Shown here in pieces: positions 24,404 through 32,768 of a DNA stretch of 33,992 nt. Made by a program: the position numbers and the translations under genes. Source of the stretch: Chloroflexota bacterium (GTDB taxonomy: Bacteria > Chloroflexota > Dormibacteria > Dormibacterales > Dormibacteraceae); assembly GCA_005881825.1 (NCBI GenBank), contig VBEO01000061.1, positions 1 through 33,992 on the forward strand, read 5' to 3'. Position 1 is the first letter of the stretch; each line of letters starts with the position of its first letter. The notes below the pieces were generated by a model. That model did not search any database. It saw only the letters and a list, made by a program, of their open reading frames with translations, and was not told the DNA's origin.

Positions 24404-25918
24404 CTAGCCCAGGCCGTAGAAGCGGTTGTGGAAATCCTGCCCGAGCTCGACCACGAAACCGTCGGTGATCGCGCCAGGCGCCACCGGCTGGAACGAGCCG
24501 CTGGCTGAGGCCGGCTGCACCGGCTGCACGGGCGCCTGGAAGTAGGTGGAGAGCCAGGTCGAAGTGGCCGGGAAGGCGCCGCTGGTGTAGTCGAGGATCA
24601 CCGTGTGGTCCTGCAGCCGCAGGTTCAGTGGCAGCGTGCCGGCGAGATTGAACCCGAAGGGGCGCAGAGAGTTGACGGTGCGGTCGTCGATGTCGTCGGA
24701 GCCGCGGGTGGCGTTGAGGAACTGGAGGTGCGCGTGCTCCTGCACAGCCGCGGGATCGACCAGGTCGTGCGCCAGATAGTCGTGGATGTAGCCGTAGCTG
24801 GGATCGATCGGGCAGAGGACATACGCGGTGGGGTCGCCGCAGCCGCCGCCTCCGAAGTGCTCCTGCAGCAGATCCGTGTTGGTGAGCGCGATCTTGACGA
24901 AGGCGCTGTCCGGCAGCTTGCCGCCCCAGTTGTAGAGCGTCTGGATGTCGTTGACGGTGAGGTCGGTCTTGACGTTGTTCTGGATCGCGTTCATCAGGCT
25001 GTCGAGGTTGAGGATGGCGTTGACCGACACCGCCTTCTTGCGGATCGCGTTCACGATCACCTGCTGGCGCTTGGCGCGTGCGAAATCGGTCGCCTGCTCC
25101 GGCTCGCTGGCGTCTCGCGAGCGCGCGATCTCCAGAGCCTGTTCACCGTTGACGTGAAGATCGCCGGCCGCGAAGTGGATCCCGGATCCCGCAGGGCAGA
25201 GGTATCCGGGGGGTACGCCGTGGTTGATGTAGCCGTTGTGGTAGTCGGGATAGTGGCAGTCGTCGAGGGGTGAGTCGAGGTGGATGTCCACGCCCTGCAG
25301 GGCGTCGACCGCGTCCCGAAAGGCCACGAAGTCGACCGTGATGTAGCGGTCGAAGTGGATGCCGGTCACGTTCTCGACCACGGTTTCGGCTAAGTGGCCG
25401 CCCCCATCCCGCCCCTGGTATTCGGGCTTCTTGCAACAGGGGAAGAGCTGGCCGTCCTTCCACTCCCCCACCTCGTTGGCGGTGTTGATCTTGTTGGAGT
25501 AGGTGCGACCGTCCGTCCAGGCATCGATCTTCACCCAGAGGTCACGCGGCACCGAGGTCTGCACCACGCGCTTGGTCGAGGGGTCGAGTGTGACCGCCAT
25601 CAGCGTGTCGCTGAGGTAAGGGGCGTCGTTCTCCTGGCCACCTACGCCCAGGATCAGGATGTTGACCGGCTGATTGTTCTGCAGCTTGTAGGCGACGCTG
25701 CCGGGTGGCGGCTGGATCGCCTGCTGGACGATCTTGACCACGTCGGTCGGGCCCTGCCCGGTCAGGGTGTGGACGAAATTGACTGTGCGGACCACGACGA
25801 TGCTCGCGCCGAACAGCACGCCGAGCAGGAAAACCGCGGCGATCACCGACACCGAGCGGGACAGGCGGGTCGTGTAGCTGTAGCGCGAGCGCCGTGCCCT
25901 GGGGCGGGCGCGAGACAT
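24404..25918 (-). CDS. LytR-CpsA-Psr (LCP) wall-polymer ligase 1
   Basis: 504 residues from ATG 25918 (a TTG at 25927 would add three). A basic cytoplasmic start and one membrane segment (about residues 22-45) lead to the LCP domain (about 85-310: NILILGVGGQ, YLSDTLMAVTLDP, SVPRDLWVKI, GGGHLAETVVENVTGIHFDRYITVDFVAFRDAVDALQGVDI, ALEIARSRD) and a C-terminal LytR_C domain (about 410-500). LCP enzymes move glycopolymers from undecaprenyl pyrophosphate to peptidoglycan. It is a paralogue of the gene just upstream, and unlike it contains CCKK and CHYPDYH/LCPAG cysteines that could form disulfides. It leads directly into meaB. Confidence 0.92.
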   Translation of the reverse strand: MSRARPRARRSRYSYTTRLSRSVSVIAAVFLLGVLFGASIVVVRTVNFVHTLTGQGPTDVVKIVQQAIQPPPGSVAYKLQNNQPVNILILGVGGQENDAPYLSDTLMAVTLDPSTKRVVQTSVPRDLWVKIDAWTDGRTYSNKINTANEVGEWKDGQLFPCCKKPEYQGRDGGGHLAETVVENVTGIHFDRYITVDFVAFRDAVDALQGVDIHLDSPLDDCHYPDYHNGYINHGVPPGYLCPAGSGIHFAAGDLHVNGEQALEIARSRDASEPEQATDFARAKRQQVIVNAIRKKAVSVNAILNLDSLMNAIQNNVKTDLTVNDIQTLYNWGGKLPDSAFVKIALTNTDLLQEHFGGGGCGDPTAYVLCPIDPSYGYIHDYLAHDLVDPAAVQEHAHLQFLNATRGSDDIDDRTVNSLRPFGFNLAGTLPLNLRLQDHTVILDYTSGAFPATSTWLSTYFQAPVQPVQPASASGSFQPVAPGAITDGFVVELGQDFHNRFYGLG

Positions 25919-26089
25919 GCGGGCCAAATTCTACCGACGAAGCCTAGGAGGCCCAGGAAGGCCCGGCTTGCCGGGCCGTTTGAGTCCGTGATCCAGGCGT
26001 TGGGGACGGTTAGTGCGGCGCGCTGCGGAAGGGGGCACACGGGGGGAACCGGCACGGTTCCAGCCCGTGAAGCGAGGCGCCAGCGAGCG
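25919..26089. other. Gap between the two LCP genes with two hairpins
   Basis: 171 bases without a gene. GGCCCGGC-TT-GCCGGGCC at 25960-25977 and GGAACC-GGCAC-GGTTCC at 26045-26061 are perfect inverted repeats. On the minus strand, which both flanking genes use, the first is followed by UUCCU, a weak terminator tail for LCP2. No clear promoter for LCP1 is visible. Confidence 0.45.
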
Positions 26090-27511
26090 TCATTGGCCGG
26101 TCCATTTCATGGCGTAGTCACGGCCCAGGACGACCACAACCCCGTCGCCGGTCAAGCCTGGAGGCGGGGTCGCCACGGTCGCCCCGAAGTATGTCGCCAG
26201 CCACTGCGCCGTCTTCGGGAACTTGCCCCCTGAGAGGTCGTAGACGTAGCTGGTGGTCTGCGCCCGGCGCCGGATCGGCGTCTCGACCTCGAAGCCGAGG
26301 GGCTTGAGCAGGTTCTCCACGCGCTGGCCGAGGTCCTCGACCCCCAGGCTGGCGTTGTCGATGCGCACGGGGGCCTTTTCGGCCACCACCTTGGCGTCGA
26401 CGAAGAGGTTGGCGAAGAAGGCGCGCATGGTCGCGAAGCTCGGATCGAGAGGGCAGAGCACGTCTGCATAGAAGTCGGCGCAGGTTCCGCGCTGCATGTA
26501 GAAGCGCTGGACGAGGTCGTCCTGGGTGATGCCGAAGTGGCCGACGGAGGTGTCGGGCAGGCGGGCCGTGAAGTTGTAGAGGGCGTTGATGTCCGTGAGG
26601 TCGAGGTTGCTCACGAAGTTCTTCTGGAGGGCGTCCATAAGCTGGGGCGCCCGGCCCACTGCGTTGACCGAAGTCGCCTTCTTGCGGATCGAGTTCAACA
26701 GCATCTGCTGGCGGCGCGCGCGGCCGAAATCGCTGGCCTGCTCGGGCTCGATGGCCTTGCGGGAGCGGGCGATCTCGAGCGCCTGCTCGCCGTTCACCAT
26801 GTAGCAACCGGCCGGGAAATGGATCCCGCCTTTGATGTAGCCGTTGTGGTAGTCCGGGTACTGGTTGTCGTCGAGCGGGGTGTCGAGGCAAGCCTGGACC
26901 CCGCCCAGGGCGTTGACCACATCCCGGAACGCTTTGAAGTCGACCGCGACGAAGCCGTCGAACTGGAGCCCGGTGACCTTGGAAACCGTGGCCTCGGCCA
27001 GATGGCCGCCCCCTTGCTTGCCCCTGTACTCCGACTTCTTGCCCGGCCAGGAGCCATCGTCGGCGCCGATCGAGTAGGCGACGTTGATCTTCTGGAAGGT
27101 GCTCTTGCCGGCCCCGTAATCGATGTCGACCATCAGGTCACGGGGCACCGACACCTGCATCACCCGATGCGAAGCCGAATCGATCGAGAGGACCATCAGG
27201 GTGTCGGTCAGGTAGGGCGCGTCATTCTCGGCGCCACCGTAGCCGAGCAGCAGGACGTTGACCTGCTGCCCGTGCTGCAGCTTGTAGGGAATGGAGCCGG
27301 CCGGCGGATCCACCTGCTTGGCGATGGTGCCCGGTGAGAGGTTGCCCACGCCCTGCAGGAAGTCGGCGACCCGCAGCGCGCCGAGCAGAACCCCGACCAG
27401 GATGCCGCCCACCAGGAGGGCGCCCAGCGCACCCCGCCAGGGGCGGCGCGGGGCGTACTGCGAGCGGCGCGGGCGCACGCCGGCGCGCCCGGTCGCGGGT
27501 TGCGAGCTCAC
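26090..27511 (-). CDS. LytR-CpsA-Psr (LCP) wall-polymer ligase 2
   Basis: 473 residues from GTG 27511. A basic N-terminus and one membrane segment (about residues 27-49) lead to the LCP domain (NVLLLGYGGAENDAPYLTDTLMVLSID, SVPRDLMVDIDYG, GGGHLAEATVSKVTGLQFDGFVAVDFKAFRDVVNALGGV, ALEIARSRK) and a C-terminal LytR_C-like domain (about 385-470). Function as for LCP1. The two share the NQYPDYHNGYI-type segment and the same domain order, so they are an old tandem duplication. No ribosome binding site is evident. Confidence 0.92.
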   Translation of the reverse strand: MSSQPATGRAGVRPRRSQYAPRRPWRGALGALLVGGILVGVLLGALRVADFLQGVGNLSPGTIAKQVDPPAGSIPYKLQHGQQVNVLLLGYGGAENDAPYLTDTLMVLSIDSASHRVMQVSVPRDLMVDIDYGAGKSTFQKINVAYSIGADDGSWPGKKSEYRGKQGGGHLAEATVSKVTGLQFDGFVAVDFKAFRDVVNALGGVQACLDTPLDDNQYPDYHNGYIKGGIHFPAGCYMVNGEQALEIARSRKAIEPEQASDFGRARRQQMLLNSIRKKATSVNAVGRAPQLMDALQKNFVSNLDLTDINALYNFTARLPDTSVGHFGITQDDLVQRFYMQRGTCADFYADVLCPLDPSFATMRAFFANLFVDAKVVAEKAPVRIDNASLGVEDLGQRVENLLKPLGFEVETPIRRRAQTTSYVYDLSGGKFPKTAQWLATYFGATVATPPPGLTGDGVVVVLGRDYAMKWTGQ

Positions 27512-27577
27512 GAGTTTTTCAACGGTCTCTAGTACAAAAGGTTATGGCGATGCTATGACGTTTGCTAGGGCCCGAAC

Positions 27578-27614
27578 GGCTGCCGCGCGGGCTAGCTTAA
27601 CCCGCGCGGCTGCC
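27578..27614 (-). terminator. Strong hairpin downstream of the DUF4190 gene
   Basis: Arms 27578-27591 and 27601-27614 pair at 13 of 14 positions around a nine-base AT-richer loop, 10 bases after the DUF4190 stop on the minus strand. No U-tract follows, as is common in high-GC genomes. It separates this unit from LCP2. Confidence 0.5.
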
Positions 27615-27624
27615 TGAGGTCGGT

Positions 27625-28113
27625 TTAGCTGCTGTGGGAGGAGGCGGCGGCGATGATGAGGACGATCACGTACAGGATGCCGAGCGCCAGCTCGACCATC
27701 CCGATGATGCCGAGCACGAAGCCGGCAGTGGCCATCCCGGAGCCACCCAGGGTGCCGCCGCTGGCCTTGATCCGGTTGCGCGACGCGTTGCCGATGAAGA
27801 AGGCCACCGGAGCCAGCAGGCCGCAGCAGACGATGCCGAGTATGCCCAGCACCAGAGCGAGGGTGGCCTGGGAGTCGTTGGGCGGCGCCATCGCACCCGC
27901 GTACCCGCCCGGCGGCTGGTAGCCACCCGGCGCCGGCGGCGGCTGGTATCCGCCGCCCGGAGGAGGCGGCTGATATCCAGGCGGTTGGTAGCTCGGGGGC
28001 TGGTAGCTGGGAGGCGGCTGCGGCGGCGGCGGCGGCGACTCCTCGGGCGGCTGACCGCCTCCGGGGGGCTGCCAGCCGCCCGACGGCGGCGGCGGTGGTG
28101 GCTGTTGGCTCAT
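27625..28113 (-). CDS. Proline-rich membrane protein with DUF4190 domain
   Basis: 162 residues. The first 75 are a Pro/Gly/Gln/Tyr tail with repeated YQPP units, cytoplasmic by analogy; the rest is two membrane segments around RNRIKASGG (ALVLGILGIVCCGLLAPVAFFIG and GMATAGFVLGIIGMVELALGILYVIVLI), the DUF4190 pattern. An AGGAGG lies seven bases before the ATG, and the ATG overlaps the DUF4013 stop as ATGA. Function unknown; such proteins often accompany envelope genes. Confidence 0.85.
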   Translation of the reverse strand: MSQQPPPPPPSGGWQPPGGGQPPEESPPPPPQPPPSYQPPSYQPPGYQPPPPGGGYQPPPAPGGYQPPGGYAGAMAPPNDSQATLALVLGILGIVCCGLLAPVAFFIGNASRNRIKASGGTLGGSGMATAGFVLGIIGMVELALGILYVIVLIIAAASSHSS

Positions 28114-28766
28114 GCGTGACCTCCTGTCTGATCTAGGCGGGGGGCGTTGGGGATCTGCCGCTCGTAGACGGCTATCACGCCGGCCATCACGGCGGAGCCA
28201 TAAGCGACGGTGATGTACGAGCACAAGGAACCGATCAGTCCGCCGACAAGGGCGAAGAGACCGGCAAAGAGGGTCGCGGAGCCGCGGGCGCGGGCCATGG
28301 CGACGATCTGCGGAAGGTTAAGGCCGCCGCCGACGCCGCCGCGTTCGGTGGCCACCACGATCGGGGCCATCAGGAAGTACAAGGCGAGGCCGGCAAGGAT
28401 CAGGATCCCGTAGCCGAGGACGACTAAGAGGCCGCCGATGACCCCCAGCACGCCACCGTTGTTGTTGGCGGCGGCGCCGATCAGCGCGAATCCGAAGACG
28501 ATAACGACCACGAAGACCGCTATGCAGACGGCCAGGTAGACCAGGAAGACCAGGAAGACGTTGAGGCCGCGGCCCATGAACGAGAAACCGGCGGGGGGCA
28601 GTTCGAGACGGCCGGCGCGCAGGTTGTCGACCGCAGCCAGCATCCAGCCGACGAGCGCGATCTGGCCAATGATCGGGATGATGTTGATGAGGCTCTGAAT
28701 GACGATTTTGCCGATCCACCCTGGATCCTTGATCGGCCAGCCGATGCTGTCGCTGTAGTCGTTCAA
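28110..28766 (-). CDS. DUF4013 family integral membrane protein
   Basis: 218 residues from TTG 28766, with about five membrane segments. The start (IGWPIKDPGWIGKIVIQSLINIIPIIGQIALVGWMLAAVDNL) and GRGLNVFLVFLVYLA match the DUF4013 family, often found with DUF4190-like partners. Function unknown. It is 12 bp after the acyl-CoA dehydrogenase stop and overlaps DUF4190 as ATGA, so the two probably act together. Confidence 0.82.
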   Translation of the reverse strand: MNDYSDSIGWPIKDPGWIGKIVIQSLINIIPIIGQIALVGWMLAAVDNLRAGRLELPPAGFSFMGRGLNVFLVFLVYLAVCIAVFVVVIVFGFALIGAAANNNGGVLGVIGGLLVVLGYGILILAGLALYFLMAPIVVATERGGVGGGLNLPQIVAMARARGSATLFAGLFALVGGLIGSLCSYITVAYGSAVMAGVIAVYERQIPNAPRLDQTGGHA

Positions 28767-28778
28767 GTCGCGCGAATG

Positions 28779-29915
28779 CTATCGGAGCAAAGCGCGGCTA
28801 ATGACAACCCTCTGGATCTGGTTGGTGCCCTCGTAGATCTGCGTGATCTTGGCGTCGCGCATGTAGCGCTCGACCGGGTAGTCCGTGATGTAGCCGTAGC
28901 CGCCCAGGATCTGCACGCAGTCCGTGGTCACACGCATCGCCATGTCGCTGGCGAACATCTTGGCCATGGCGGCGATCTTGGTCAGGTCGGCGGCCTTCTG
29001 GTCGACCTTGCCGGCGGCCAGGTAGACGAGATGACGGGCGGCCTCGATCTGGGTCGCCATGTCGGCGAGCATGAACTGGATGCCCTGGAAGCTGGCGATG
29101 GGCTGCCCGAACTGCTGGCGCTCCTTGGCATAACCGAGCGCATAGCTGAAGGCGCCTTCGGCGATTCCCAGGGCCTGGGCCCCGATGCCGGGCCGCGATC
29201 TGTCGAGCACCGCCAGCGCGATCTTGAAGCCCTGGCCCTCACCGCCCAGCCGGTTGGCCGCCGGCACGCGCACCTCGTCGAAGGCGAGCTGGGCGGTCGG
29301 CGAGCCCCGGATGCCGAGCTTGTGCTCCAGCTTCAGCACCGTCCAGGGGCTCTTCTCCTTCTCCAGGACGAAGGCCGAGATCCCGCGCGCCCCGCCGTCG
29401 GGGTCGGTGCGCGCGAACACCACCAGCGTCTCGGCGACCCCGCCGTGGGTGATGAAGATCTTGCCGCCGTTGATCACGTACTCATCGCCGTAGCGCTTGG
29501 CGGTGGTCTTCATGGCGGCCGCGTCCGAGCCTGAGCCGGCCTCGCTGAGGGCGTAGGCCGCGACTCGGCCTTGCGCCAACGGCGGGCAGAGCCGCTTCTT
29601 CTGCTCCTCCGATCCCGCGACCAGGATCGGGTAGGAGCCGAGCGCTTGCACACCGAGGATCAGCGAAGAGGTGGTGCAAGCTTTGGCGATCTCCTCGGTG
29701 GCCATGCAGATGGCCACGCTGGAGCCGCTGACGCCGCCGTATTCCTCTGGGAACGGGATCGCGAGGATGCCGTTGTCGGCGAACAGCTTCTCGATGTCCT
29801 TGGGGTACTCGCCCTTCTCGTCGATCTCGGCCGCCCGCTGGGCGACCTTGCCCTGGACGATCTCGCGCACGCCGTCACGCAGGGCCTGGACCTCCTCCGG
29901 GAATTCGAAGTTCAT
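28779..29915 (-). CDS. Acyl-CoA dehydrogenase 1
   Basis: 378 residues, a full FAD-dependent acyl-CoA dehydrogenase. [20 protein letters not shown] and KIFITHGGVAET bind flavin; KLGIRGSPTAQLAFDEVRVP, ERQQFGQPIASFQGIQFMLADMA and the catalytic base Glu in QIYEGTNQIQR are all intact. It oxidises acyl-CoA to 2-enoyl-CoA in the cytosol and passes electrons to ETF. The Glu position is that of short-chain and butyryl-type members. The ATG overlaps the O-antigen ligase-like stop (ATGA). Confidence 0.94.
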   Translation of the reverse strand: MNFEFPEEVQALRDGVREIVQGKVAQRAAEIDEKGEYPKDIEKLFADNGILAIPFPEEYGGVSGSSVAICMATEEIAKACTTSSLILGVQALGSYPILVAGSEEQKKRLCPPLAQGRVAAYALSEAGSGSDAAAMKTTAKRYGDEYVINGGKIFITHGGVAETLVVFARTDPDGGARGISAFVLEKEKSPWTVLKLEHKLGIRGSPTAQLAFDEVRVPAANRLGGEGQGFKIALAVLDRSRPGIGAQALGIAEGAFSYALGYAKERQQFGQPIASFQGIQFMLADMATQIEAARHLVYLAAGKVDQKAADLTKIAAMAKMFASDMAMRVTTDCVQILGGYGYITDYPVERYMRDAKITQIYEGTNQIQRVVISRALLR

Positions 29916-31087
29916 GGCGCGCCCTGATTATCCGATGCGGCACCGAGCGGGATCGCGAGCAGCGCCCAGAAGGCCAGCGACTGGTCGTTCTTGAAGTACG
30001 GAACGTCGCCGATGCCGTGGACCACGAACGCGACCAGCATGCCCAGCAGCCCGATCGCCAGCGCCCGCCGCCAGGGATCCCGGCGCAGGAGGGGCAACGC
30101 TACCCGGACCAGCTGCACGCTCAACCAGGTGAAGGCGGCCAGCCCCAGCAGGCCGGTCTCCGACCACAGGTTCAAGGCCAGGTTGTGCGGGTAGATCAGG
30201 TCCTCGTGATAGTTGGGGTCGCGGTAGGGCTCGATGGAACGCCGGAAGCCGGAAAGCCCGCCGCCGAAGAGCGGCTGGTGCAGCAGCATGTTCAGCGTCG
30301 AGCGCCACAGCGAGGCACGCAGCACCAGGGTGTTCTTGGGACTGCCGGGGTCGAACTCCACCAGGATCCGATCGCGGACCGACTGTGAAAGCGCGAAGGC
30401 AAGCCCGCCGCCGATCACCGCCAGGCCGTACGCCCACCAGCGCCGGGCGTGGAAGGCGGCCACGAAGAGGCAGAGCGCGCCCAGCGTGATCCAGCCCAGC
30501 CGGGAATCGCTGAAGAGGTCGGCCAGAGCGAAGAGCGCCGCCAGCCCGCCGGCCAGCCACCGCTCCCTGACAGCGTCGGAGTAGAGCGCGATCGCCAGCG
30601 CGAAGGCGATCAGCGGCTCCAGGTAGAGCGCGGTGGCGTTGGCGCTGTTGTAGACCGCGACCGGCGGGGTGACGTTGCTGTAGGCGTGGTTGGCCAGGGC
30701 CTGGCCGTCCGCGGCCAGGTTGAGGATGGCCGCGACGGTGCCCGCAACCGCCAGGCCGGCCAGGAGCAGCTGGGCGTTCGGCCGGCCCCGGGCCATGGCC
30801 GCGATCACCAGACCGGCGGCGACCGGCTCCACGAAGTAGGCCTTCCAAAGTCCCAGGGCGGCCCTGCGGTCAGGCGCAAACACGGAGTCCAGCGTCGCCG
30901 CGAGTAGAAGAAGCAGGGCGGGCCAGGTGAACGGATTGCGCCAGGGCAGGTCGCGCCAGTAGGCGAGCAGCCCGACCAGGATGGCCGGACCCAGCACCAG
31001 CTCCAGAACCGTGGTGGGCAGGGGGCCGAGGTGAGGCCTGATCACGTAGGCGGGCGAGAGCGCGAGGGCCAGCGCCATCAGCCACAA
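29912..31087 (-). CDS. O-antigen ligase-like (Wzy/WaaL family) membrane protein
   Basis: 391 residues with about ten membrane segments. The large loop and following region read GSPKNTLVLRASLWRSTLNMLLHQPLFGGGLSGFRR and DLIYPHNLALNLWSETGLLGL, the Wzy_C/RfaL pattern (the RxxxWxxxLxxxxxxPxxGxGxG and PHNxxLxxxxExGxxG motifs). Members polymerise or ligate lipid-linked sugars outside the membrane. In a monoderm, polymerisation or glycan transfer to wall or protein is more likely than LPS. The start is TTG 31087; ATG 31078 is an alternative. It lies between two acyl-CoA dehydrogenase genes and overlaps one. Confidence 0.88.
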   Translation of the reverse strand: MWLMALALALSPAYVIRPHLGPLPTTVLELVLGPAILVGLLAYWRDLPWRNPFTWPALLLLLAATLDSVFAPDRRAALGLWKAYFVEPVAAGLVIAAMARGRPNAQLLLAGLAVAGTVAAILNLAADGQALANHAYSNVTPPVAVYNSANATALYLEPLIAFALAIALYSDAVRERWLAGGLAALFALADLFSDSRLGWITLGALCLFVAAFHARRWWAYGLAVIGGGLAFALSQSVRDRILVEFDPGSPKNTLVLRASLWRSTLNMLLHQPLFGGGLSGFRRSIEPYRDPNYHEDLIYPHNLALNLWSETGLLGLAAFTWLSVQLVRVALPLLRRDPWRRALAIGLLGMLVAFVVHGIGDVPYFKNDQSLAFWALLAIPLGAASDNQGAP

Positions 31088-31107
31088 GGCCGGACGGCGC
31101 AGGCCGT

Positions 31108-32247
31108 CTACCGGAGCAGCTCCCGTGCGATCACCACGCGCTGGATCTGGTTGGACCCCTCGTAGATCTGGAGCGCTTTGGCGTCGCGAAAGTGGCGCTC
31201 GAACGGGTAGTCGCTGACATAGCCGTAGCCGCCGGCCAGCTGCACGCAGTCGGTGGCGATGTCCATGGCGGCATCGGTGGAGAAGAGCTTGGCCATCGAG
31301 GCTTCGCGCGTGAAGGGCTTGCCGGCGGTGCAGAGCACGGCAGCGTGGTACGTCAGCTGGCGGGCCGCCACCAGCCGGGTGGCCATGTCGGTGAGCATGA
31401 AGCTCACCCCCTGGAACATGGCCACCGGCTGGCCGAACTGGTGGCGCTCCTTGGTGAACTCCGTGGCCTCGCTGAGCGCGGCCTGGGCGATGCCCAGGGC
31501 CTGGCCTGAGATGCCGATACGGCCCGAGTCGAGGGCCCGCATGGCGACCTGGAAGCCCTTGCCCTCCTCGTGCAGGAGGTTGGCGGCCGGAACCCTGACC
31601 TCCTCCAGCACCAGCTCGCCCGTCGGTGACCCGTGGAGGCCCATCTTGCTGAAGACCTGCCCGACCTTCAGTCCCGGAGCATCACCGGGCACGATGAAGG
31701 CGCTGATCCCGCCCGCACGGTGGTCGCCCCCGGTGCGGCCGAACACGATGTACAGGCCGGCGTGGCCGACGTTGGTGATGAAGACCTTGCTCCCGTTCAG
31801 CACGTACTCGTCCCCGTAGCGGCGGGCGCTGGTCTGGAGGGCGGCTGCGTCTGAGCCGGAGCCGGGTTCGGTCAGCGCGAACGCGCCCAGGATCTCGCCG
31901 CGGGCCATGGCCGGCAGCCACCGCCTCTTCTGCTCCTCGCGGCCGAAAAGCAGGATCGGCTCGCACGCCACCGAGTTGTGCACGTCCACGATCACCGCGG
32001 TGCTGGCGCAGGCCACCGCCAGCTCCTCGATGCATAGCGTGAAGGACAGGTGGTCGAGGCCGGCGCCGCCGTACTCGGCGGGGACCAGGATGCCCAGCAG
32101 GTCGAGCTCGCGCGCGCCCTGGATGGCCTCCTCGGGGAAGCGGTGGTCGTGGTCCACAGCCGACGCGTGTGGCTTGACCACCGACTGCGCGAACTCCCGC
32201 ACCGCGGCCCTCAGGGCGGCGTGCTCGGGGCTCAAATCCAGTTGCAA
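31108..32247 (-). CDS. Acyl-CoA dehydrogenase 2
   Basis: 379 residues from TTG 32247. [75 protein letters not shown] and the catalytic Glu in [11 protein letters not shown] are complete. It is closely related to dehydrogenase 1 in motif layout. It heads the unit dehydrogenase 2, O-antigen ligase-like, dehydrogenase 1, DUF4013, DUF4190. It starts without a ribosome binding site, 11 bases after a TATTCT that may be its -10 element. Confidence 0.93.
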   Translation of the reverse strand: MQLDLSPEHAALRAAVREFAQSVVKPHASAVDHDHRFPEEAIQGARELDLLGILVPAEYGGAGLDHLSFTLCIEELAVACASTAVIVDVHNSVACEPILLFGREEQKRRWLPAMARGEILGAFALTEPGSGSDAAALQTSARRYGDEYVLNGSKVFITNVGHAGLYIVFGRTGGDHRAGGISAFIVPGDAPGLKVGQVFSKMGLHGSPTGELVLEEVRVPAANLLHEEGKGFQVAMRALDSGRIGISGQALGIAQAALSEATEFTKERHQFGQPVAMFQGVSFMLTDMATRLVAARQLTYHAAVLCTAGKPFTREASMAKLFSTDAAMDIATDCVQLAGGYGYVSDYPFERHFRDAKALQIYEGSNQIQRVVIARELLR

Positions 32248-32256
32248 GGGCCGACT

Positions 32257-32263
32257 TAGAATA
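32257..32263. promoter_or_regulatory. Possible overlapping divergent -10 elements
   Basis: TAGAAT (32257-32262) on plus and TATTCT (32258-32263) on minus overlap in the 28 bp gap between the TTG of dehydrogenase 2 and the ATG of the 140-residue gene. Either would start transcription only a few bases before its gene, giving leaderless messages. No -35 is evident. Confidence 0.25.
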
Positions 32264-32275
32264 GGTTTTCGACTG

Positions 32276-32698
32276 ATGCAAGCTGGGCCGCGCTACCTCG
32301 AAGGCACGACGGTGGGGAGCGGCCGGGACATCATCGGAGTCCGCCGCGACCGCATCGCGGCCATCATCGAGCAGGGTCGCGAGATCATCGCGCGAGCCAA
32401 GGTGGAAAAGATCCTGCCCGAGACCATCACCGGCGCCACCGCCGCGCTGCTGGTGACCATCGCCGGCTACGGCGAGCCCCTGTCCGAGGGCCAGTGGCGG
32501 GAGCTGGCAGGCGTGGTCGGCGGCATCATGCGCGATCCCAACTACGCCGACCTGGCGCGCCTACGGGGGCTGGTGACGCAGGAGCAGTTCCTCAACGTGG
32601 CGCGGAACGCGGGCTACTCCCGCTTCATCCGCCGCCTGGACGACGGCCGCTGGGTCTGCGAGCTGGCACCCAAGCTGGAAGACGTCCCCGACGAATAA
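32276..32698 (+). CDS. Conserved-looking protein of unknown function
   Basis: 140 residues, beginning [22 protein letters not shown]. It is soluble, mixed helical, without signal peptide; the middle ([44 protein letters not shown]) is helical and the end ([21 protein letters not shown]) likely forms strands. I recognise no family. It is a single gene, divergent from dehydrogenase 2 and convergent with dehydrogenase 3 across the second palindrome. GC-rich third positions support coding. Confidence 0.7.
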   Translation: MQAGPRYLEGTTVGSGRDIIGVRRDRIAAIIEQGREIIARAKVEKILPETITGATAALLVTIAGYGEPLSEGQWRELAGVVGGIMRDPNYADLARLRGLVTQEQFLNVARNAGYSRFIRRLDDGRWVCELAPKLEDVPDE

Positions 32699-32705
32699 CC
32701 AGCCC

Positions 32706-32759
32706 AGCGCCGGCGGCGGAACGGTTTGAGGCGATAAAAGGGGTTCCGGCGCCGGCGCT
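32706..32759. repeat. Palindromic repeat, copy 2
   Basis: Arms 32706-32722 and 32743-32759 pair at 16 of 17 positions around a 20-base loop, and match the arms of 3992-4049 almost exactly while the loops differ. It again separates two convergent genes. Confidence 0.7.
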
Positions 32760-32768
32760 CGAACTCTT

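Noticed and set aside
27900-28100. Direct repeats that could suggest a CRISPR or tandem array.
   Set aside because: They are codon-level repeats of the Pro/Gln/Tyr-rich N-terminus of the DUF4190 protein, with no spacers.
29912-31087. Evidence for LPS O-antigen and therefore a diderm cell.
   Set aside because: Wzy_C proteins also occur in monoderms, and the two LCP ligases and absence of any outer-membrane gene point the other way.
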